Assembly (NCBI GenBank): GCA_013368445.1
Contig: JAACJO010000018.1
Coordinates: forward strand, 620,001-684,000
Direction: 5' to 3'
DNA length: 64,000 nucleotides
Source of the DNA: Leucocoprinus leucothites
Lineage: Eukaryota > Basidiomycota > Agaricomycetes > Agaricales > Agaricaceae
Position numbers and translations under genes: made by a program. The notes under the pieces were generated by a model. It searched no databases. It was not told the DNA's origin and was given only the letters and a program-made list of their open reading frames with translations. Positions 1-11,447 of the stretch are shown here, piece after piece. Within the stretch, counting starts at the first letter, position 1. Each line of letters opens with the position of its first letter.

Positions 1-3000
1 TTGCATGCGCGACGTCGATCGATCTTCGAGTCTACGATGTGGGCAATCTCGTACTCTGGCTCACCGTCAATGACAACGGGAGCAGGAGCCGGTTCTGAGC
101 GATCGGAAAATGGATTGGGTGTGGTCGGCTCAAGCATGGAAACGTGGAAGACAGGATGAACAGCGCGCATGGAATCTGGAAGGCGAAGGGTGAACGAGTG
201 AGAGCCAGGTTGGGCGATAATTTCGTATGGACCGAGATATTTTTCGGAAAGCTTTTTGGATGGACGGGTAGTGCGGAAGAATTGAGCTTTCACGAAAACT
301 TTCTGGCCAACTTTGAACTCCGGGGCTGGTAACCGACGTGCATCAGCAGATCGTTGGTAGCGTTCTTGAGCAGTGGCTATCTCAGCCTTGAGAGTCATAT
401 GTAATTCGTCGAGATCGACTGCGAAGTCGCATGCGCGAGCCGATGCGATATCGCATTCAGGATGGACTGTAATGTTTGGGTGATAACCCTTGTTGGCGAA
501 GAAGGGCGAAATTCCGGTGGTAGCACTGGGCGCGTTGTTGTATGCGAATTCTGCAAGTGGGAGGAGGTCGGACCAGTTGTTCTGCTGATAGTTGCAGTAA
601 ATGTGGAGGTACTGCTCTAGTGTTTGGTTAGTTCGTTCCGTTTGTCCGTCACCTTCAGGATGATAACCAGATGTGAAGTGAAGGCGCATGTCCAGAGCCG
701 TGCCAAGGGAACAGAAGAAGTGTGAGACAAACTCTGAACCGCGATCGGAAGTGACATGAGAAGGAACACCATGCTTAGAGAATACGTGAATGACGAATAA
801 CCATGCTAGTTCTGCGGAAGTGATAGTGTCGTGGGTCGGAATGAATATAGCCTGTTTGGAGAGTCGGTCGACGATAACGAGGATGGTGTCAAAGCCAGAG
901 GAAGAAGGGAGTTTCTCGATGAAGTCCATTGAAATCGAATTCCAAGGGCATTCAGGAATGGGGAGTTGCTTGAGGTTACCGTATGGCTTGTGGCGCTGAG
1001 ACTTGGATCGCATGCAGGTAACGCAGGATTTACAGAAAGCCTTGACCTGAGATCAGATATCAGGCCAGGTGTACTCACGTCAGATGAGTTCGAGGGTCTT
1101 GTTCTGACCAAAATGGCCAGAAAGGACGTGATCGTGTTTGTATTGTAGAACTCTGAGTCGAAGATTGTTGACGTCGGGTACATAGATCCTGTCGTCGAGC
1201 CGAAGGAAACCAGCGGAATCAACTGACCAGCGGCCTTCGGGATGAGTGATGTGAGCGGATGCAATCGGGTCTTGAGGAAGCGAAGTAAGGATATCAGAAT
1301 GAAGTTTCTCGAGATCTAGTATGGTGGCAGCGCGAAGGGAAGGAGTTGAAAAATAAGTAGCTCGAACTGAAGCTGATAACTGTTCATGCGAAAATACAGG
1401 ACGGAAATTATGAGGATTGACCGAAGCGTAGCCATTATTCCCCCCTTTAGGGTAGATGTCCCATCGTCTAGTGAGAGCGTCAGGCTTGGTTCCGAGTCGG
1501 CCGGGTCGGAAACGGATGATGAGGTTGAACTGTGATATGAACTCAGACCAACGAGCCTGTCGACGAGTTAGGATCTTCGTAGTGCAGAAGTATTCCAGAT
1601 TCTTGTGATCGGTAACAATGTCAATAGGGAGTGGGGCTCCTTCAAGGTAATGCCGCCAGGTGCGGAAAGCCTCGAAGATAGCAAGGAGCTCTTTGTCGTG
1701 AGTGTCATAGTTTAACTCGGCCGTGCTGAAGGTGCGGGAATGGAATGCAATCGGGTGAACTTCGTTGTCGTCCGCGACAATGGAAAGGATGGCAGCAAGT
1801 GCATAATCGGAAGCATCAGTCTCAATGATGATCTGGGCGTCGGGTATCCAGTGAGTGAGTATAGGAGCAGTGGTGAACGCTTCTTTGAGGGAGTTGAAGG
1901 CTTCGCGACACTGTTTGTCGAAGTTCCACTTAGATGCTTTTCGGGTGAGGCGCGTAAGCGGGACGACGATATCGGAATAGTTGTAAATGAAGTGTCGATA
2001 GAAATTGGCGAAACCTAGAAAAGACTGGATGTCTTTGACTTTCTTCGGTTCAGGCCAATCCTGGATGATTTTGATTTTGTCTTCCGACATTTTGAGACCG
2101 GCTGGTGAAAGGATATACCCGAGGTATTTGACAGAATCGGAATGGAACTCGCATTTTTCCGCTTTAGCATATAGGCCATGCTTGCGGAGCCGCTTGAGGA
2201 CGTCTCGAACTTGTTTCTTGTGTGTGTCGAGGTCGTCAGAGTAGATGAGGATGTCGTCGAGATAGACTGTGACGCAGACGTCGAGGAGGTCGGAAAAGAT
2301 GTCGTTCATGAACTGCTGGAAAGCTGCGGGTGCGTTGGTGAGTCCGAAAGGCATAACCAGCCATTCAAAGGATCCATAGCGGGTCCTGAAAGCCGTTTTC
2401 CATTCGTCTCCTTCAGTGATCCAAATGAGGTGATAAGCGTGTCGAAGGTCTATCTTGGTATAGATGTGGGCTTTGCGAGGAGAGTCGAGTAGGTCAGAGA
2501 TGAGCGGGAGCGGGTAGCGATCCTTCTTGGTGATGCGATTGAGGCCGCGGAAATCGACACAAAGTCGTAATGAACCGTCTTTCTTCCGAACGAAGAGAAC
2601 GGGTGCGCCGTGAGGTGAAGAAGTGGGGCGGATAAAACCAATAGATACGTGTTCATCGATAAATTCGCGGAGCGACTCAAGCTCGGATGGAGATAATGAA
2701 TAGATAGTGCCAACAGGAGGTTGAGCACCCTCTTCAATATTGATTTTGAGATCGTAAGGGCGATGCGGTGCAAGGCTGTCAGCACGAGCTTTGCTGAACA
2801 CATCGGCGAATTCATGATATTCGTCGGGCACTTTAGAAAGGTCAATTGACTCATCGGAAAACCGAGCCGAATTGGCGTAAGCGGAAGGTGAGCTGAGATT
2901 GAGGCGGAAGTTTACTGAACCAGGAAGGCGCAAAGCGCGAATGTATGCAGCAGTGTTGATGATAGAAACGCGAGGAGCTGTTGCAATACCAGAAGTAGAC

Positions 3001-3600
3001 ATAGAAGTCCCAGAGGATGGTGAATTCAGAGGAGTGTCAGCCGTCGGACTAGGAGCGGGTAACGATGTAGGAGCCGCTGCGGGAGCGGATGCGACGCGGG
3101 CAGAAGGGGCAAGATTATCCTGCAAATGCGATCGGAAAGATATACTGCTCGAAACCCAGTCAATCAACGGATTGTAGCGGGTGAGCCAGTTGTGTCCAAG
3201 TACCACAGAGCAGGAAGAATCAAGCCGAGTGACGTAGAAGTCAATAGTCATAGATTCACCGGTAGAGAATGTAACAGGCAGATTCACAAGTTCAGTAATG
3301 TAACTATTCGAAGATCCATCAAATAGGCGAAGCTCGATAGGAGGTAAGGGTGAAGTCGGAAGAGAGTGAGTGTGGACGAAATCAGAGTCTATGAAGCAAT
3401 GAGTGGAGCCGGAATCGACGAGAGCACAAAACGGTATCCGTTGAATGTTATCAGATGAGCAAATGAGAGAAGAAGTGAGGGAAGCGATAAGAGAATTCGG
3501 GTCGGAAAGAGCGGACGCATTGAGGCGGAGGAGACTCTCTGGTGCACAGATGAGCTCAACACGACCCCCAGTCTGTGCAGAGTCCTGAGGGTCGCCCTCT
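1..3600 (-). pseudogene. pol: Element A Pol polyprotein (PR-RT-RNaseH-IN), two in-frame TGA
   Basis: Pol is in the -1 frame relative to Gag and probably enters by frameshift at the A-run before the Gag stop (GGAAAAATAG), because the open frame has no ATG there. Visible in order: aspartic protease with VDSGSTHCF near 3,440-3,410; RT with VDFRGLNRIT and the YLDD catalytic box near 2,250; RNase H with ETDASDYALAA near 1,820; zinc-binding and catalytic integrase with MDFIEKLPSSSGFDTI, TSDRGSEFV and YHPEGDGQTERTNQ between 1,080 and 640. TGA codons lie at 1080-1082 and 1053-1055, between the HHCC region and the catalytic core. Both read as CGA in the inferred ancestor. The C-terminal end lies outside the window. 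Confidence 0.93.
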
Positions 3601-5182
3601 ATTTTTCCGGACTCTTTTCAGAGTCCTTGGGAGGAGCCGCTTCGACCTTGCGGATCTTGGCCCGATTTTGTTTCTTGTGGCAATTCTCGACCTTGTGGCC
3701 TTTGCTGCCGCAGAATAGGCAGAGATCTTCGTCGAGGCGTCGTTTTCGCTCTTCGGGTGTCAATTTGCCATTTTGGCCGAGTTTGCTCGAGAGGTCAAAT
3801 TTCGGCGTAGGGCGTTGAGTACTAGATGTGGATGGAGCGGGGGTGTTGGATTTGGTTGATGGAGCCTGCGACTGATTGCGGTTGGTGTTGTTGCTGTTAC
3901 TGCTGTTGCCTCGATTATTGTTGTTATTGTTGCCAGGTTGAGACTGGCCGTGTGGCGGATTCAGATTGGAAGTATTGGAGGTCGAGGGCTTGTTGGGCTG
4001 CTTCCGACTGAGAGAATCAGCAGCATCCTTTTCTGCAGTACGGGCACGAACACGTTCACGGTCACGTTCCCAGTAGCGTCCGTCGTAAACGATGGCCAAG
4101 TGATGCATTTCCTCGAAAGTAGTGGGTTTACCCTGCTCACGGGTACTGAGAGGGTCTTGGATGCGGTTCGGAAGTCCCTTGTAGTAACGATGGCAGAGGA
4201 CCTCGTCATTCCAACCGAGTTGAGAGGCGTGTTTGAGGAACTCAACGTTGAAAGTGGCGATCTTGTCACCCGGTTTCATGCGAAGGGTATCCAGCATCTC
4301 GGCTGCTTCTCCCTTCGGGTTGGCAATGCCAAAATGCGTATGGAGCTCGCGGACAAATGCATTCCAATCGTCGAACCAGTCATGGAAGACACCCTGTTCT
4401 TCCTGAGTGAGGCCAACCTCGAACCAGTCAAGCGCGACACCAGTGAGGTAGGTCATAGCAAAATCGACTTTCTGATTGTCATGCTGGAACTGTGTGGGGT
4501 TGGCTCGGAAATATAGACGGCATTGGATTAGGAAAGTGTTGAGTTTTTCGGGGTCAGAGCTGCTAAAAGTGTCTGGGAGGCGAGCCTTATTGGTGCGAGT
4601 CTGGTTGGCTTGTGCAGCTGCTTGGTGATCAAGATTGTCAGCGAGTCTACCCAAGGCCTCGGCTAGACGGTCATTGTTGGGATTCTGTCGGGGAGCTCGG
4701 GGATGAGGTGCTCGTCGAGGAGGAAGAGGCTCATCGTCGGAGGAGTGGGAAGGGTCTTCAGGATCATTGTCGTCGGGGTCACCAGGACCACTGGGGGAGC
4801 CGTTATAGATGGGTTCATTGTCTTCATCATCGCCGTCATGGCCCATAGATTGATTATCGGCGTAGTCTGGACCATCAGAGTCACCCGGTTCCGAGGGATC
4901 GGATGGATCTCTGTCAGATGGCAGACCGCCAGGTGGGGCAGGAGTTCTGGGAGAACAGATATTTCGAAAACCACGAGGAGGCGGTGGAGGAGAACTAGCA
5001 GATCGAGGAGTTTCTGGGAGATTGGGATTAAGACGACATGAACGACGAGCGTGGATACTGATACGAGAATTATCATCGGTCAGACGAGAAGAGCTTGGGA
5101 CAGGAGGAGGAGTGTGAGAGCATTTCCGCTCTGGTTGCGCAACAATGGAGGTCTTGCCCTTGATAGTGCGGGTATTGACCAT
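3599..5182 (-). CDS. gag: Element A Gag (nucleocapsid with zinc knuckle)
   Basis: A 527-codon ORF starting 48 nt after the 5' LTR. The first ~180 residues are Pro/Ser/Asp-rich and disordered. A Ty3-type capsid follows (KLNTFLIQCRLYFRANP, then ALDWFEVGL and the TFNVEFLKHASQLGW helix region). A basic Asn-rich linker leads to one CCHC zinc knuckle, CLFCGSKGHKVENC, near residue 490. The protein packages the retrotransposon RNA in a cytoplasmic particle. The ORF ends in an A-rich stretch and TAG, with Pol continuing in the -1 frame. It is intact and CpG-rich, unlike the matching fragment in element B at 12110-12465. Confidence 0.94.
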   Translation of the reverse strand: MVNTRTIKGKTSIVAQPERKCSHTPPPVPSSSRLTDDNSRISIHARRSCRLNPNLPETPRSASSPPPPPRGFRNICSPRTPAPPGGLPSDRDPSDPSEPGDSDGPDYADNQSMGHDGDDEDNEPIYNGSPSGPGDPDDNDPEDPSHSSDDEPLPPRRAPHPRAPRQNPNNDRLAEALGRLADNLDHQAAAQANQTRTNKARLPDTFSSSDPEKLNTFLIQCRLYFRANPTQFQHDNQKVDFAMTYLTGVALDWFEVGLTQEEQGVFHDWFDDWNAFVRELHTHFGIANPKGEAAEMLDTLRMKPGDKIATFNVEFLKHASQLGWNDEVLCHRYYKGLPNRIQDPLSTREQGKPTTFEEMHHLAIVYDGRYWERDRERVRARTAEKDAADSLSRKQPNKPSTSNTSNLNPPHGQSQPGNNNNNNRGNSSNSNNTNRNQSQAPSTKSNTPAPSTSSTQRPTPKFDLSSKLGQNGKLTPEERKRRLDEDLCLFCGSKGHKVENCHKKQNRAKIRKVEAAPPKDSEKSPEK

Positions 5183-5213
5183 GATGACAGAAGTGCGAGT
5201 GCGACAGTAGAAT

Positions 5214-5229
5214 CTGAGTCTAATAATAC
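5214..5229 (-). promoter_or_regulatory. Candidate self-priming primer-binding site of element A
   Basis: Immediately inside the 5' LTR, the coding-strand sequence ATTATTAGACTCAG can pair with LTR sequence at 5450-5463 over 14 positions, with one G:U pair and one mismatch. I see no obvious tRNA 3'-end complement (no TGGCGCC or TGGTA-type PBS). This arrangement is that of the Tf1/sushi group, in which the 5' end of the mRNA folds back to prime its own reverse transcription. It is inferred from complementarity only. Confidence 0.5.
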
Positions 5230-5788
5230 TGTTAAGCGCGCAAACACTACGGATAGGGAGCCGACGTCAAGGACCGGTTGGACAGAGGTGTGACAGAGGT
5301 AAGGCAGGAGCCGGTCGTCGGACGCGGGAGTGGGTTGTGGCCTCAACTTATGTGTTGTGCCGACTACTGACGCTTGACCCGGATTTCAGACAATATAAGA
5401 GAGCTGAGGATGAACAGAGAGCAGAGGAAAGTAGCGTATCGCTAAGTTGATTATCAGACTGAGGAATCCAAGTACAAAGTCGTGCTACTTATATACGATG
5501 CTGAATATAGGATTGGATAAGGAAAACAAGCAAAGTAGTAAACGGAGAAATAATCAAAGTGGAGTCCGCAAATTTTACAAGGCTAGAAGATATAAAATTT
5601 ACTATTAAACGGTTGTCAGAAAATTTCGACAAGGCGGTATGAATTAATAAAATGGAAGGTGTCAGAATAAGTCCGAAGGCGAAAGACCGATACAAACCGA
5701 AGTAACCGATATTCGAAAGCGGATAGGAGTTCATGAAAATAATACTAAGTTTGAACCGTCAGCCGTTCTTGAGGTTCGGCTCGTGACA
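5230..5788 (-). repeat. 5' LTR of element A (559 bp, TGTCAC...TTAACA)
   Basis: On the minus strand it starts TGTCACGAGCC and ends GCGCGCTTAACA, with TG...CA ends. The 3' LTR of element B (17907-18461) aligns along its whole length and defines both boundaries. The ORF-like stretch 5489-5734 is only LTR sequence. Confidence 0.92.
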
Positions 5789-6419
5789 TGCATGGATGAT
5801 GCATTCAACCAGCATGCTGGTGTAGTTGAATACCCTGATGATGTTTCCTACCACCTAGCTGCTGAAGTGGAGTACTCAACCAACATTTCCAATCAGCATG
5901 CTACCGAGCTTGAATGTGATAGCCTCCTCCAAGAGACCATGACAAGGTTATGGGAAATCCACCATGTCGAAGCCATTAAGCGGGGAGAGTTTGAGGATAG
6001 TATTGGTGATTGCTGGGACCTGATGTGCATAGTGAATTGATTTTCTCAATCAGATCACTCACTTCACAGCTTTCAGGCTAGTATAAACTCTAGTTGTTGT
6101 TACTGGACAGGAATGGACTCCCTAACAACAAAGTCTGCATTGAGAAGCTATGCATACAACAAGATATTGTTACAACAGTGTAATATATGATTTACATCTC
6201 TGTTCAGGGAGTTTCAACATTTCCACTTCAAAGGGGGAGAAGCAAAAGCCAGAGAGAACTTCAAATTGCCTCTTCAGTGGCTGTCATTTAGGGCAGGTTG
6301 TACACATGATGACCCAATTGAGACCATGCATCCCAAGTTCCAATAGTGGATGACATTCGTCATTGAGCCAAGATACTGGCAGTGGCTGTTGGTGATGACA
6401 TTGGGATCACTCCTGTGCC

Positions 6420-6735
6420 CATCATCTCATCAGGATGCCCAACCAGATTCATTTCCCACCACTCAGGAGGCTAGTGCCTGACATTCAGTCTCTCCTGATT
6501 AGGCATCAATGCCATCAGGGACCAGCTGCTGGTTGTTTGTGCACTGCTGTTTTGGACAGTGAACTCATGTATCTCCACAAATACTTGATTGATTTTCCTC
6601 ATTTTTTGAGTACTTGTATATATTATACAATATAGTACATAAAGCTAGCCTTATATATGAAATTTCTAGTCAGTCTCTTACCACACCCTCCCTCCTCTCC
6701 CACCATAAATGCAGTGAGAGGAGGATGTTCCAGAA
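6420..6735 (+). repeat. ~310-bp inverted repeat, left copy
   Basis: Matches 7668-7975 in reverse orientation. Both encode the same frame by eye (MPNQ-HFPPL, then DIQSL, IRHQCHQGP), differing mostly by transitions, and both continue through the same AT-rich tail and the CTCTTACCACACCC motif. The outer ends diverge. It could be a duplicated exon of a vanished gene or the arms of a foldback element. Confidence 0.7.
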
Positions 6736-7667
6736 GCTTGAAGCCCAAATACAGTTCCATACAACATCTAAAGATATATTTACATTGACTCAAGCACACT
6801 GCATTGGATTCTATAATGCGGATGAATGGATAGATGGCATTCTCCCTGTTTGATATGGCTCCCCAGAGAGTGAGGTCCCTCAACCTGCCTTGTTGCTACT
6901 ACAAGTCCAGAGCTATGTAGGTACATACCTTGAGAATACCCATGTCACTTAAAGTGTCCCACCATGCTTGACCTATCACTCTACACCAGAGTAATCAATG
7001 AGAATAAATCATAAAACTTGACAGTATTTCATAAATAGGTCAGTGAATACAAGATATATACCTATGAGAAAAACCCTCTAATATATGCTTCTATTCTCCA
7101 TACAGATGGGAAGAAACTGCTTGAGAATCAGTCCAGATACGGCCAAGTTATCACAGGATGAGTTGAGGACGTCATGTGAACACTCATAATCTCATCTGCT
7201 CTCCATGATCAAATAGCCCATACATAGTTTTTTCCTCATATCTGTCCATGTTCTGGACCATTTCCCAAGTGGTTTCTTGTAAGTTGTAGTAAACGCTATA
7301 TCCTTCAAGGTTATATAATTGGACTTGGATGTAGCCTTTATAGTAGCAGTGCAGGATAATGATATTCATCCAAATGTACTAGGAAATCACTGCCAGCTTT
7401 GGGAGATTCTATATTGAAGGAGCCCAGGGTGGGGACATACTACTGGCATGTATCATGTATATATGCCATCTGCATGCAGTATATATAGTGTCGCCTCTAC
7501 CTGGTCACCAGTGAAAAGGCATACAGTGAGAGACGGTCCAAATATGTGCATTTGAGGTTAATTGACCCTTCAGCACATGTATACAGGCATTTGTACACTA
7601 TAGAATACATCTTGAGAGCCATATAAATCATTCTCTGTAGGGTTTAATGGTGGATATTGACTGGACA

Positions 7668-7975
7668 CCCTTCTCTCACTATGTTTACAGTGAGGGAGGA
7701 TGAGGGTGTGGTAAGAGATTGACTTGAAATTTCATATATAAAGCTAGCTTTATTTAATATATTGTATAATATATGCAAGTACTCAAAAAATGACGAAAAT
7801 CGGTCAAGTGTTTGTGAAGATATGTGAGTTCACTGTCTGAAACAGCAGTGCATGGACAGCCAGTGGCTGGTCCCTGATGGCATTGATGCCTAATTGGGAG
7901 AGACTGAATGTCAGGCAATAGCCTCCCAAGTGGTGGGAAATGAGTCTGGTTGGGCACATCATCAGGGAGAATCTG
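7668..7975 (-). repeat. ~310-bp inverted repeat, right copy
   Basis: Reverse-oriented partner of 6420-6735, with the same reading frame (MPNQTHFPPLGRLLPDIQSL) and the same AT-rich tail. Confidence 0.7.
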
Positions 7976-8149
7976 ATCACATGCGAACCTACCCTAAACT
8001 TATATGCAATTAAATTGCATCTCCTACCTCTTCGTGTTTTCTGCTCATACTTCCACAACACAAATCCTAGTATATAGACCCTGCCATGTCCAACAATAGA
8101 CCTTGTATGATATTCAAATTCTCTGATTTATTTAATCAATGTATTCATC

Positions 8150-11100
8150 ATCTGTAGGCTTCCTGGCACTTTTAATCAAGCTGTTACTGACATGTTAATT
8201 GTACAGTCTTCCAAAAGTAATGCAAGAAATAAAACTGAGAAGTCAAGTACAACTTCAAGTAATATCCAACCCTCTTCCTTGGTATCTCCACCATGTATCT
8301 ATCTAGTTCCAGCATGCGACTGATGATGGATTTCTCAAGTTAGCTTCTTCAGTGCAGGCAAGTCTAGCTCTCGCTGCTAGGGCCAAATGTTTATACATTA
8401 ACTAGTCTTTCTCGAAGGCTCGACTGGTAAGTTCTTCCACTGCTACTGTATGCCATTATTTCCCAATCCATTTATCTAGGGCTATGCTCTAAACCCAGAT
8501 GGTAGTGTCTGAGATGCTCATAAAATCCTGTGGTGTGACATCAATGAGCAGATACCTTTAGACCCAGTGAGTACATTGACCACCCCTGTTCCCCACAACC
8601 CCCATATTATAATCAACCCCTGAATTCCCCCCTCCACGAGGCTGGTTCTCACCCTGAATTTCCACACCTTCATCTAATCATCCTATTCTTCACTAGGGCT
8701 GTGCTGTGAATGCAGACAGTACTCTGAAGGATCCTGGTCAGAATGGGTTTCATGACACCAATGATGATGTGCCTTCAAATATGGTACAGCTTATGCCTGC
8801 TCTTGCCTCTGAGGTTAGTGTTTCCATCACTCATGCCTTCCAATATGTACCCTAACATGTTCTACCAGGGTTGTGCCATAGATATGGATGGTCAATTGAA
8901 GGACACTGCTCAGATTGAATGGTTTCATGATCCTGATGATGATATACCTTTGAATATGGTACAGACCACATCTGCCTCAGTACCTGAGGCTAGTGTTTCC
9001 TTTACAATGCTCTTCAATAGCTTTCTAACCCCTTTTCATAGGGGTCTGTTATAAGCACAGACGGTCAATTGAGGGGTATTAGTCAGATCGTGTCATTTCA
9101 TGGTTTGGATGATGATGTACCCTCAGATAATGTAAGTGTCATTCATGATTTTATTGGCTTGGTGGAATGTCTGACGCTATTAAAAGCCTTTCCCTGTACC
9201 AAAACCCACAAGAACCCCTGGAAAGTCCTCTCGAAGTACCTCTCAGTCCCTGAATCTATATCTTGATCTGGAGGTGGCCGATGATAATGACAACAACAAC
9301 GAGAATGAAGAAGAGGGTGATGACAGTGAGTGGAGTCAGGCCTTTTCAGCACCCATCTTTTCTCATTCCTACCCAATGTAGGATTTGTTATTTATGATCA
9401 AGATCTTGTGGAAGATGTGAGCAGCCATGCTCGAAGGAATTTGGAGGATGATGGGCATGACGGATTCCTGGCTGGGTTCAAAAAGAGATGGGTGTCTAGT
9501 CATCATACCCAGAAATCAGATGATGGACTCGGAGTGATTCAATTGGGGAACTTTCATTACATGGAGGACCCAATACCCCCAAAAGAGGGGGACTGGGAGC
9601 TTTGGGAGGTGCCTGTTAGGGTATGTACCTTCGGTTAGGAGTCATAATAATACCTGAAGTTTTTTTTTACAGCTTGGATCCGAGTACTTAACTGTGAAAC
9701 GGATTTTTGAGCACATGTTTGGAATGCTCAATGATCCCCTGGCATCTATGAAGTTTTGGGCACCTTGGAGTGCCTTTGCACATAAAGAGGGACTAGGCCG
9801 TGTGTATATTGAAGCCTGGGAATGGGCAGATGCCATTGCAGTCTGTAAGAGAATGCCAGGTGTGAGGTGATGGGAAATTCAGGCAATTACATTCTTGGAG
9901 GGGATGAACTTGCTGAATTTTCGAAGGCCTCAGTTTACCCCTGAAGTAGGGAATTGGGTCCAACTTAAAACATGACCATACTTCAACAATTTAGCCTATG
10001 TTCAATGTGTCAATGAGAAAACCCAATACCTTGATATTGTATTAGTTCCCCACATCTGTTATTTTCCCAAATCATCCCCACTTCAACTTCCCAGAAGTAG
10101 GGTGTTACCTGCTCTATTCAACCCCAATAAGGCTATTGCCACCTCCGGCTCAGAGAACCTTTTTGTTGATGACTCAAATACAATGCTTACCCACTTCAAG
10201 TATTGCCAAGAATATAGAGACACTACCCACTGCTATTATCATTATCACTATTGTTTTGACTCCTCTGGTTTCCTTCTCACTACCGTTTCACCCGCTGATT
10301 ACTATCACATCCCTGTCTATCCTTTGGTCAATGAAATACACTTGTTTTTGAACTCACCAGTAATCCCGTTGCCCACCAAACTCTGGCTATTTTGTGCAGC
10401 AGCTGCAAGAGAGCTCAAGGAGAGAGACCATGTGAAAGTTGTGGGCACAACACATGCTGGCTCTATTGGTGTCATGAAAGCTTTGACTCCAACTCATGCC
10501 TATGTGTATTTGTTGGGGTCTCTTGAGACCATTTACCTCCCTTTAAACCTTCTTTGGAGGTATTTCAAGGTTGGGGATCTTGTCTGTGTTACTTCGGGAC
10601 CAGATTTGGGGTATATTGGATTCATAGTTCATATTAATGAAGAAGAATTTACCACAACAGTTTATGATCCTTTCTGTTTTGTAAGTTTCTCTCCATTATA
10701 TCAGGGATATTCAGTTAATGACCACTTGAAGCTGAAGCCAGTCACTGTTCCTATCCTGTTCATCCAGTTCTCTTTTATTGTTCCTCAATCAGGGAAAATA
10801 CCTTGTGATCCTAACACAAATGTCAAAATTGCCAAGATGCAAGACTCCAGGTTTGATCATTTAGAGAAGCTCTCGGTGATCATCACCAAAGGTCCATTCA
10901 AGGGCTGTTTTGGCACTGTGATTTCTGTCTCTCAATTAGGAATTGCGCAAATTGAAATGCACACAATGTCCATTCATACCAGCAAGCTGCAGCAAGTCAA
11001 AATCCAGAGCTTGGCCCCAAACTGTATGTTGACTCTTTATGTACATGACCAGACACCCTTCTCATGTTCTGAAAGAGATAAGGATGAGTGGTATCAGGTC

Positions 11101-11361
11101 AACAAAGATAATGTACCTGAGTACACTGCTTGTTTTGTCCCAAACTTCAAATCTCTCCTCCCTTCTTGTAATCGTCCAAAGACACCAGAACTGGAGGCCC
11201 TAAGACCCCTTGATGATGAAAATAGTCTTTGGGTCCCTGGTGCTATGGACAAAAACTTCCCCCAACCGCTGCCTGAATGGCCTCTTATCCATGAGCATTC
11301 TCCACTTCCTGTTATGGCCCAAGCGGCATTAGCCATGAAATCATTAATTTTGATGATATAG
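8150..11361 (+). pseudogene. Spt5-like NGN/KOW-domain gene, degraded
   Basis: The region encodes a protein resembling the elongation factor Spt5. A Ser-rich stretch and an acidic run (DDNDNNNENEEEGDD) end at 9325. An intron at 9326-9381 and another at 9621-9672 have clean GT/AG ends. The NGN-like fold reads LGSEYLTVKRIFEHMFGML and GRVYIEAWEWADAIAV. A 419-codon open stretch (10102-11361) then carries KOW motifs, for example GDLVCVTSGPDLGYIGFIVH and IITKGPFKGCFGTVISV. In-frame TGA at 9868-9870 and 9973-9975 break it; both fit CGA or TGG decay. Agaricomycetes carry expanded families of such Spt5-like paralogues, so this is probably a dispersed, possibly mobile, paralogue and not the essential SPT5. 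Confidence 0.75.
8480..9131 (+). repeat. Tandem array of four similar exons with introns
   Basis: Exons at 8480-8566, 8697-8813, 8869-8988 and 9042-9131 are each preceded by a pyrimidine-rich AG acceptor and followed by a GT donor (GTGAGT, GTTAGT, GTAAGT; the third has GCTAGT). Their translations align: a start like G-x-A/V-x-x-D-G, a middle W/S-F-H-D, and an end D-D-x-P-x-N. The second and third are closest, including their flanking introns. This is the 5' part of the Spt5-like locus. One exon has a TGA. Confidence 0.65.
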
Positions 11362-11429
11362 TCAATATATTGGGCAACTGTATAGGCATTAAGGAACCCT
11401 ACTGTAAGACCCTAGTGTAACACACACAC
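11311..11429 (+). repeat. 119-bp segment shared with 36774-36892
   Basis: The 3' end of the Spt5-like gene and its downstream flank reappear in reverse orientation inside the gag gene of element F. Similarity starts at GTTATGGCCC and ends at the ACACACAC run. Confidence 0.75.
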
Positions 11430-11447
11430 CCGCGAAAACACAGCACA

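Larger units (their letters stand above)
1..5788 (-). mobile_element. Element A: Ty3/gypsy chromovirus, 5' LTR to integrase (3' end beyond window)
   Basis: On the minus strand the order is LTR (5788-5230), leader, Gag, then Pol with protease, reverse transcriptase, RNase H and integrase, running off the window start. The integrase tail carries sequence like that preceding the chromodomain in element B (ends in DSKIDRR). The copy is CpG-rich and almost open. Pol is interrupted only by two TGA codons, each explained by CGA to TGA. Downstream of the 5' LTR (window right side) are the bases tgcat at 5789-5793, one half of a possible target duplication that cannot be tested here. Element B at 12110-18461 is a decayed relative, which makes A the reference for reading B. 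Confidence 0.93.
5789..8150. other. Degraded, unrecognised repeat-rich stretch
   Basis: No complete gene is recognised. An 85-codon plus-strand frame at 5783-6040 is acidic and looks protein-like (DDVSYHLAAEVEYS) but matches no family I know. The stretch is CpG-poor with many TGA codons, consistent with decayed mobile DNA. It contains two inverted copies of a ~310-bp segment, described separately, separated by about 0.9 kb with no recognisable content. Confidence 0.4.

Noticed and set aside
806..3326. Numerous plus-strand and secondary minus-strand frames across element A
   Set aside because: Shadows of Pol; no independent motifs and inconsistent with the intact Pol frame.
5489..5734. 81-codon minus-strand ORF
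   Set aside because: Same LTR sequence as above, in element A.
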